Part shown: positions 58,895 through 64,000 of the stretch, one piece after another
How positions within the stretch are numbered: the stretch's first letter is position 1
Layout: the number at the start of each line of letters is the position of its first letter
Assembly: GCA_900316955.1 (NCBI GenBank)
Contig: ONEX01000004.1
Span: 62,001-126,000, forward strand
Reading direction: 5' to 3'
Source: an uncultured Bacteroidales bacterium
GTDB taxonomy: Bacteria; Bacteroidota; Bacteroidia; Bacteroidales; UBA932
DNA: 64,000 nucleotides
The notes under the pieces: generated by a model
What the model was told of the DNA's origin: nothing
The model's input: the letters and a program-made list of their open reading frames with translations, nothing else
The model's database searches: none
Made by a program: the position numbers and the translations under genes

Positions 58895-61348
58895 ATGCGA
58901 ATCTTTCTACGCCGCTGGTTGACCGGCGCCGGTTTGTTTCTGGGTGTTTCCACTTGGGCTGCGGCCCAGGTGGACACGCCCTTTTTGGAAGAGGTCCGGC
59001 AGAGCGGATATGTCCATTCCCCGCTCCCGCTCCATCCGGAACGGGGGCTGGAGAGCACATTCGGCGCCAAGCGGATTCTTTCCAGCCGCATCCTTTGTGA
59101 CATGGAAAGCCTGAGCGGCTGGTCGCACAAAGGAGTGGGAAGCATGGCTCTGACGGACTTGCGCAGCAAGGACGGCCGTCACAGCCTCCGGCTGCAGGCC
59201 CCTTCGCATCCCGAAGGCATGCCGGACTGGGGACTCGGAAGGGGAACCAGCCTGGCCTCCCTGGAACTGCCCGGGGAGAACTGGGAAGAGAGCAACCGGC
59301 TCCACTTTTTCGTCTATCCTTCCTGCGCCGGGGCGCGGAGCATCTATCTGAACCTGTATCTGGAGAATGACGGCGCCGTGAAAGTCCCGGATCCCTATGG
59401 ACGGGAAGGCTACCATGAGCTGAACCTCCGGAACGAGGAGTGGAACGAGTGCTTCCTGGAAATCACGGGCCTCTCCCGCGACCGGATCACCAAGCTGTCC
59501 TTTGCCATCGAGGTGTTCGGCCGGGAGCAGACGATGGGCGACACCCTGTGTTTCGACATCGATGCCGTTTCGCTGGAGAAAGTGGCGGATCCCGAGGTGG
59601 TCAAGGGCTGGATTCCCGGCGCAGAAAGAATCGTTTACAGCACATCGGGCTACACGCCCCAGGGAGAGAAGACGGCCCTCACGACCGTCTCGGGCCATCA
59701 TGGCCGATTCTATCTGGAAGATGCCGACAGCGGGAAACGGGTGTTCTCCGGGACAATCCGGAAGGTCGATTCCCCGGTGGAAAGCTTCCAGCAGATGGAT
59801 TTTACCGCCTTCCGCAAACCGGGACAGTACCGTTTGCGGGTGGGAGAAAGAGTGACCCCGCCCTTCCATATCCACCGGGATCTCTGGCTGGAGACCACCT
59901 GGAGAACGCTCAACTTCCTGTTTTGTGAACGGTGCGGATACCCGGTCCCGTCCAAGCATGGAACCTGCCACACCGACCTGAACGCCCCTTATGCCGGCGG
60001 CATTGTCACGTTGAACGGCGGGTGGCACGATGCCGGGGACCAGTCCCAGCAGACGCTCCAGACAGGGGAAATCGCCTATTCCCTGCTGCAGGCTTCTTTG
60101 AAAGCGAAGCAGCGGGGGCTCGACGACCTGTCCCGCCGTCTCGAGGAGGAGAGCCTGTGGGGGCTGGACTACGTCCTGCGCACCCGGCTGGGTGGCGGCG
60201 ACCGGATCCTGGGCTGGGGGACCAACCTCTGGACGGACGGGGTCATCGGAACCGTCGATGACGCCGGCGGACGGAACTTGCAGATCCATCCGGGCGCCTT
60301 GGAGAATTTCATCCTCTCCGGGATAGAGGCTTATGCGGCGATGGAACTGGAGGGAGACGAAGGGCTCCGGCGGAAACTGGCGGAAGTCGCCGTCGAGGAT
60401 TATGACGCGGCGATGGAGCGGTTCTCCAGGCTGGGGTTCGCCGAGCTGAAAGAGGGCCGCGGACGCGGCCATGCTTCCATGGCCTCCGAAAGCCAGTACC
60501 GTGCCAATATGTCCTGGGCGGCCAGCATGCTTTACAAGCTGACCCGGGAACGGCGGTTCGCCGAAGAGGCCGTCCGGTCGATGGAATATGTCCTGGCCTG
60601 CCAGCGGACCGAACCGCTGCCGGACCGGGACGGAACCTGCGGGTTCTTCTATCGGGACACCACCCGGCGGAGCATTGTCCATTACAACCATCAGTCCCGG
60701 GAATACTGCTTCATGGAGGCCTTGGAAGCCTTGTGCCAGACGCAGCCGGACCATCCGGCCGCGTCCAGGTGGCTGGACGCCGTAAGGCTGTACGGAAACT
60801 ATCTGAAAGGCCTCATGCCGTATATCGCGCCTTACGGCATGCTTCCGAGCGGCGTCTATTCCAAAGATGAGATCAAGGACGAGGAGAGTTTCTACGCCCC
60901 CCAGATCTGGATCGATGAAGACGTAACGCCCGATTTCCTGGAGCAGCTGCATCATGGGGTGGACCTGGATGGCAGCCACTTCGTGAGGAGGTTCCCCGTC
61001 TGGTTCTCCTTCAAGGGAAACACGGCGGTCTCCCTCGCTTCCGGCAAGAGCGCGGCCATCTGCGCCCGGATCCTGCAGGATGAGACCTTGATGCACATCG
61101 CGGAAGCCCAGCTGCAGTGGGTGGTGGGACTGAACCCGTTCGGCCAGTCGCTCATCTACGGGGAAGGATACAACTATCCCCAGCTGTACAACGCCCTTCC
61201 GGGAGAAATGACCGGCGAGGTTCCGGTAGGCATGCAGTCCTATTTCAACGAGGACGCGCCCTATTGGCCTCAGTTCAACACGGCCACCTACAAGGAAGTC
61301 TGGGGCTCGTCGGCCGCCAGGTGGCTGATGCTGGTTTCCGAATTCTGA
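58895..61348 (+). CDS. Glycoside hydrolase family 9 with N-terminal carbohydrate-binding-like domain
   Basis: An 817-residue protein with a signal peptide (to about residue 26, AAAQV). Residues about 45-225 form a beta-sandwich (LHFFVYPSCAGARSIYLNLYLEND, CFDIDAVSLEK) that recurs in the last gene of the window. Residues about 245-330 are the CelD-type Ig domain, and from 340 on the GH9 (alpha/alpha)6 barrel: NGGWHDAGDQSQQ with Asp379/Asp382, the SYWAxS-like MSWAASMLYKL, WVVGLNPFGQSLIYG, and a late Glu (TYKEVWGSS) as proton donor. GH9 includes endoglucanases and the exo-beta-D-glucosaminidases of chitin pathways; the neighbours favour the latter. Confidence 0.92.
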   Translation: MRIFLRRWLTGAGLFLGVSTWAAAQVDTPFLEEVRQSGYVHSPLPLHPERGLESTFGAKRILSSRILCDMESLSGWSHKGVGSMALTDLRSKDGRHSLRLQAPSHPEGMPDWGLGRGTSLASLELPGENWEESNRLHFFVYPSCAGARSIYLNLYLENDGAVKVPDPYGREGYHELNLRNEEWNECFLEITGLSRDRITKLSFAIEVFGREQTMGDTLCFDIDAVSLEKVADPEVVKGWIPGAERIVYSTSGYTPQGEKTALTTVSGHHGRFYLEDADSGKRVFSGTIRKVDSPVESFQQMDFTAFRKPGQYRLRVGERVTPPFHIHRDLWLETTWRTLNFLFCERCGYPVPSKHGTCHTDLNAPYAGGIVTLNGGWHDAGDQSQQTLQTGEIAYSLLQASLKAKQRGLDDLSRRLEEESLWGLDYVLRTRLGGGDRILGWGTNLWTDGVIGTVDDAGGRNLQIHPGALENFILSGIEAYAAMELEGDEGLRRKLAEVAVEDYDAAMERFSRLGFAELKEGRGRGHASMASESQYRANMSWAASMLYKLTRERRFAEEAVRSMEYVLACQRTEPLPDRDGTCGFFYRDTTRRSIVHYNHQSREYCFMEALEALCQTQPDHPAASRWLDAVRLYGNYLKGLMPYIAPYGMLPSGVYSKDEIKDEESFYAPQIWIDEDVTPDFLEQLHHGVDLDGSHFVRRFPVWFSFKGNTAVSLASGKSAAICARILQDETLMHIAEAQLQWVVGLNPFGQSLIYGEGYNYPQLYNALPGEMTGEVPVGMQSYFNEDAPYWPQFNTATYKEVWGSSAARWLMLVSEF

Positions 61349-61378
61349 TCGATTGTCTATTCTTGATATGTCGGAACA

Positions 61379-62632
61379 ATGACCGAAAAAAAGACCAACT
61401 ACCTGGGCCCGTTCCTGACCCTCGTTTTCCTGTTCTTCGTGGTGGGTTTTCTCACCACGGCGAACACCCAGTTCCAGGCGCCCCTCAAGGAAGCTTTCCT
61501 GGCCAATGCCGGCCGCTTCCAGAACACGTTCGCCACGCTGATCACGTTCTCCTGGTTCCTGGCCTACCCGCTGGCCGGCCCCGTCGGTTCCCGCTGGGTG
61601 AACCGCCACGGCTACAAGGGGACGCTGCTCCGGGGCATCGCCGTGATGCTGCTGGGGCTTTTCCTGTTCTTCGCCTCCTCCTGGTACACGGTCCGGTTCG
61701 AGGACAGCGCTTTCCGCGTCGGCCAGGCCGTGATTCCCGTGGGCTTCGTCATCTTCCTGCTGGGCTCCTTCATCGTGGGCGCCTCGGCGACCATCCTGCA
61801 AGTGGTGATCAATCCGTACCTGACCGCCTGTGACGTGCCGGGCACCCAGTCCGTGCAGCGGCTCGCTGTGGGCGGCACGGCCAATTCGGTGGGCACCACC
61901 CTGGCCCCGTATTTCGTGACGGGCGTCGTGTTCGGCGGCCTGTCCATGGACAAGATCCACATCAGCCAGCTGCAGGTGCCGTTCCTGGCCCTGCTGGGCG
62001 TGATGCTCGTGGTGATGCTGCTCCTGGGCCGGCTGAGCCTGCCGGACATCGACGGTACGCGGAACGACACGTCCGAGAAGCTGGAGAAGAGCGTGTGGTC
62101 GTTCAGCCATCTCACCCTCGGGGTCGTCGCCATCTTCTTCTACGTCGGCGTGGAAGTCTGCATCGGCGCGAACATCAACATGTACGCCATCGACAAGGGC
62201 CTCTCGTCCCCGGCCCTCCTCGCCACCCTGTACTGGGGCGGGATGCTCATCGGCCGCGCCGTGGGCAGTTCCCTCAGCAAGATCAGCCCGCGCACGCAGC
62301 TGACGGTCACCACGGTCGCCGCCTCGGTCCTCGTGATCCTGGCCGTCCTCGTCGACAATCCCTGGATCCTCGTCGCCGTGGGCCTGTTCCATTCCATCAT
62401 GTGGGGCGCGATCTTCACCCTTTCCGTCGCCCGGCTGGGCAAATACACGTCCGCCGCGTCCGGCGTCTTCATGATCGGCGTCGTGGGCGGCGCCATCCTT
62501 CCCCTCCTGCAGGGCGCCCTGGCCGACACGCTCGGCGGCTGGCGCCTGTCCTGGCTCCTGGTCCTCTTCGGAGAGATCATGATGCTCCTGTACGCCCGAA
62601 TCGGTTCCCGAATCAAACAAACTGCCGACTGA
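61379..62632 (+). CDS. FHS-family sugar:H+ MFS transporter (GlcP/NagP-like)
   Basis: A 417-residue protein with 12 hydrophobic segments. FLFFVVGFLTTANTQFQAPLKEAF (TM1) and ATILQVVINPYLTACDVPGTQSVQRLAVGGTANSVGTTLAPY are signatures of the FHS family, which includes the glucose/galactose, fucose and GlcNAc (NagP) permeases. It would carry the monosaccharide released by the GH9 enzymes across the inner membrane to the ROK kinase. It ends on the start of the ThuA lipoprotein (ATGA overlap). Confidence 0.94.
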   Translation: MTEKKTNYLGPFLTLVFLFFVVGFLTTANTQFQAPLKEAFLANAGRFQNTFATLITFSWFLAYPLAGPVGSRWVNRHGYKGTLLRGIAVMLLGLFLFFASSWYTVRFEDSAFRVGQAVIPVGFVIFLLGSFIVGASATILQVVINPYLTACDVPGTQSVQRLAVGGTANSVGTTLAPYFVTGVVFGGLSMDKIHISQLQVPFLALLGVMLVVMLLLGRLSLPDIDGTRNDTSEKLEKSVWSFSHLTLGVVAIFFYVGVEVCIGANINMYAIDKGLSSPALLATLYWGGMLIGRAVGSSLSKISPRTQLTVTTVAASVLVILAVLVDNPWILVAVGLFHSIMWGAIFTLSVARLGKYTSAASGVFMIGVVGGAILPLLQGALADTLGGWRLSWLLVLFGEIMMLLYARIGSRIKQTAD

Positions 62633-63381
62633 TGAAACGAATCCTTCTTCCCCTCCTGGTTTCCGCGCTGCTTTCCTGCCAGCCGGAACCGACCCGTGTC
62701 CTGGTCCTCTATGAAAACGCCGGCCACCACAAACCCTTCTCGGAGGCCGTCCTTCCCTGGCTCCGGGAAATCGCTCCCCAGGAAAACCTGGTCCTGACGG
62801 AAGCGCACAATCCGAAGAACTTCAATGAGGAATACCTCGACGGGTTCGATGTCATCGTCCAGCTGGACTACGCCCCGTACGGCTGGCCGGAAGAGGCCGT
62901 GGAGGCCTTCGAGAAGTATGTCGACGAAGGCCGCGGCGGCTGGGTGGGCTTCCACCACGCCTCGCTGCTGGGCGAGTTCGACGGCTTCCCGATGTGGGAC
63001 TGGTTCTCCGGCCTGCTCGGCGGCATCCGCTATGAGAATTATATCGAACCGCTGACGGACGGGACCGTCTGCGTGGAAGACCCCGCCCATCCCGTGATGG
63101 CCGGTGTGCCTGCCACGTTCGTCATCCAGGACGATGAGTTCTACACCTACGACAAGAGCCCGCGCGCCTGCCCGGACGTGCACGTGCTGGCCACCGTGGA
63201 CGAGAACTCCTACACGCTCGACACCCCCGTCAAGATGGGGGACCACCCGGTTGTCTGGACCAATACGGCCCGCAAGGGCCGCAATGTCTATTTCCAGTAC
63301 GGTCACAGCCCGAAACTGGCGGACAACGAGGCGTTCCGGACGCTCCTGCTGAACGCGATCCATTGGACCTCCGGGAAATAA
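62632..63381 (+). CDS. ThuA-like domain lipoprotein
   Basis: 249 residues from the ATG at 62632. The lipobox is LLSC (Cys16). The ThuA domain spans the rest: RVLVLYENAGHHKPF, LDGFDVIVQLDYAPYGW, GRGGWVGFHHASLLGEFDGFPMWDWFSGLLGGIRYENY and VVWTNTARKGRNVYFQYGHSP. The GFHHA motif with the paired histidines is conserved in ThuA-like proteins. Probably a surface or periplasmic partner of the GH9 enzymes; its reaction is unknown. Confidence 0.9.
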   Translation: MKRILLPLLVSALLSCQPEPTRVLVLYENAGHHKPFSEAVLPWLREIAPQENLVLTEAHNPKNFNEEYLDGFDVIVQLDYAPYGWPEEAVEAFEKYVDEGRGGWVGFHHASLLGEFDGFPMWDWFSGLLGGIRYENYIEPLTDGTVCVEDPAHPVMAGVPATFVIQDDEFYTYDKSPRACPDVHVLATVDENSYTLDTPVKMGDHPVVWTNTARKGRNVYFQYGHSPKLADNEAFRTLLLNAIHWTSGK

Positions 63382-63402
63382 GGAACTTAAAAGGAAATCC
63401 AG

Positions 63403-64000
63403 ATGGCAAGGCCTTTTGCAATAATAGGTTGGTTGTTGATTGTGATGGCCGTTCCTGGCTGTGGCCTGTCCGTGGAGGAACAGACAGGCCAGGAGCCGGG
63501 CTGGAGCCTGCCCCTCGCCCCCGACCGCTCGCGCTCCTTCGAGGCGGCGGAACGGGAGCGTCCCGTGCTGGAGGAAACCTCCGTGCCCGGGCGGCTGGAC
63601 CTCGCTTTTTCGACGACACCCACGGCGCGGGCCCAGGGCCCGGCCGACGATCCCGACTATGCGACCTACGGCAGCCGTTCCGTCCGTCTGGACCTTTCGT
63701 CCTATGACCTGGAAGGCTATGACCGCATCGCCTTCCGGATCCGTCCCGCCTGCGACGGGTTCCCGGTCGTGAACCTGGACTGCTGGCTGCCCTGCCTGCC
63801 GGCGAACCACCTGATCTCCCTCGAAAACAACCGCTGGAACGAGGTTACACTCAATATCGGAAACTATCCCCGGAAAGGGCCGCAGGAGCTCCGCTTCACC
63901 GCGACCCTGCGGGGCCGGGATGCGGCGACCGGCGACAGCTGCCGCTTCCGGATCGACAGCATCTTCCTGCAGCGGACGGCGGACATCCCCTCCGAACGGG
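63403..64000 (+). CDS. GH9-like protein, N-terminal part, cut by window edge
   Basis: Open from the ATG at 63403 to the window end (199 codons). A lipoprotein signal ends in VPGC (MARPFAIIGWLLIVMAVPGC). Residues about 85-195 repeat the N-terminal beta-sandwich of the GH9 enzyme at 58895: YDRIAFRIRPACDGFPVVNLD, LENNRWNEVTLNI, SCRFRIDSIFLQRTAD align with LHFFVYPSCAG, LRNEEWNECFLEI, CFDIDAVSLEKVAD. The gene is therefore probably a second GH9 enzyme of the locus, here lipid-anchored; the catalytic part is not visible. Confidence 0.75.
   Translation, partial: MARPFAIIGWLLIVMAVPGCGLSVEEQTGQEPGWSLPLAPDRSRSFEAAERERPVLEETSVPGRLDLAFSTTPTARAQGPADDPDYATYGSRSVRLDLSSYDLEGYDRIAFRIRPACDGFPVVNLDCWLPCLPANHLISLENNRWNEVTLNIGNYPRKGPQELRFTATLRGRDAATGDSCRFRIDSIFLQRTADIPSER

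Overview
The window reads as part of a GC-rich Bacteroidota chromosome, most likely order Bacteroidales. Three lines of evidence support this. Most transcription units start behind a Bacteroidota-type -7 box (TAnnTTTG, sometimes with a TTTG-like -33 box 19 bp upstream). A SusC/SusD pair sits under a hybrid two-component regulator. The gene families are typical of the order (NUDIX-type sugar regulator, DUF4886, DUF5009, C69 dipeptidase, FHS-type sugar transporter).

1-6325 is the right part of an integrated mobilizable, plasmid-like element. Reading leftwards on the minus strand: an excisionase/MerR-like HTH protein, a winged-helix replication-type protein, an unknown protein, a ParA ATPase, a ribbon-helix-helix partition partner, a MobC-like accessory protein, a MobA-type relaxase, and a serine recombinase cut by the window edge. 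A divergent phage-type XRE repressor faces right. The element ends at a 3' half of a tRNA-Arg(UCU)-like gene with its terminator, which looks like an attachment-site remnant. Between the HTH and rep genes a complete promoter-hairpin-T8 unit lies on the opposite strand, as expected for a copy-control antisense RNA. A 13 x 9 bp repeat array is embedded in the mobC coding sequence and encodes tripeptide repeats.

6730-28373 is chromosome: an Asp-box lipoprotein, an AAA/DUF4143 ATPase, a DUF2271 lipoprotein, an esterase, two tandem paralogous lipoproteins with a second C-terminal membrane anchor followed by an M15 peptidase, a DUF1295 membrane protein, a patatin fused to a BamA-like barrel, DUF4886, an outer-membrane protein, an Fe-alcohol dehydrogenase, a lipoprotein serpin, DUF5009, a type-B carboxylesterase, divergent DUF1016 and EEP nucleases, and a C69 dipeptidase.

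28549-30795 is an AT-richer insert carrying one large gene for a cholesterol-dependent-cytolysin-like pore-forming protein, bounded by hairpins. This is the most striking gene of the window.

31246-36645 is an EF-hand helical protein and a xylose operon (NUDIX regulator, xylB, xylA, xylE), followed by tRNA-Pro(UGG). suhB-dinB (37281-39625) are bracketed by two inverted copies of a ~160 bp palindromic repeat. 40062-47503 holds a small membrane protein, an oxidoreductase/epimerase pair, two secreted GH13 amylases and a nucleoside kinase.

47540-64000 is a polysaccharide utilization locus: ThuA protein, hybrid two-component sensor, ROK sugar kinase, NagB-like deaminase, SusC, SusD, GH9, FHS sugar transporter, a second ThuA lipoprotein and a second GH9-like gene cut by the right edge. 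GH9 + ROK + GlcN-6-P deaminase without a NagA deacetylase suggests glucosamine-containing beta-glycans (chitosan type) as substrate.
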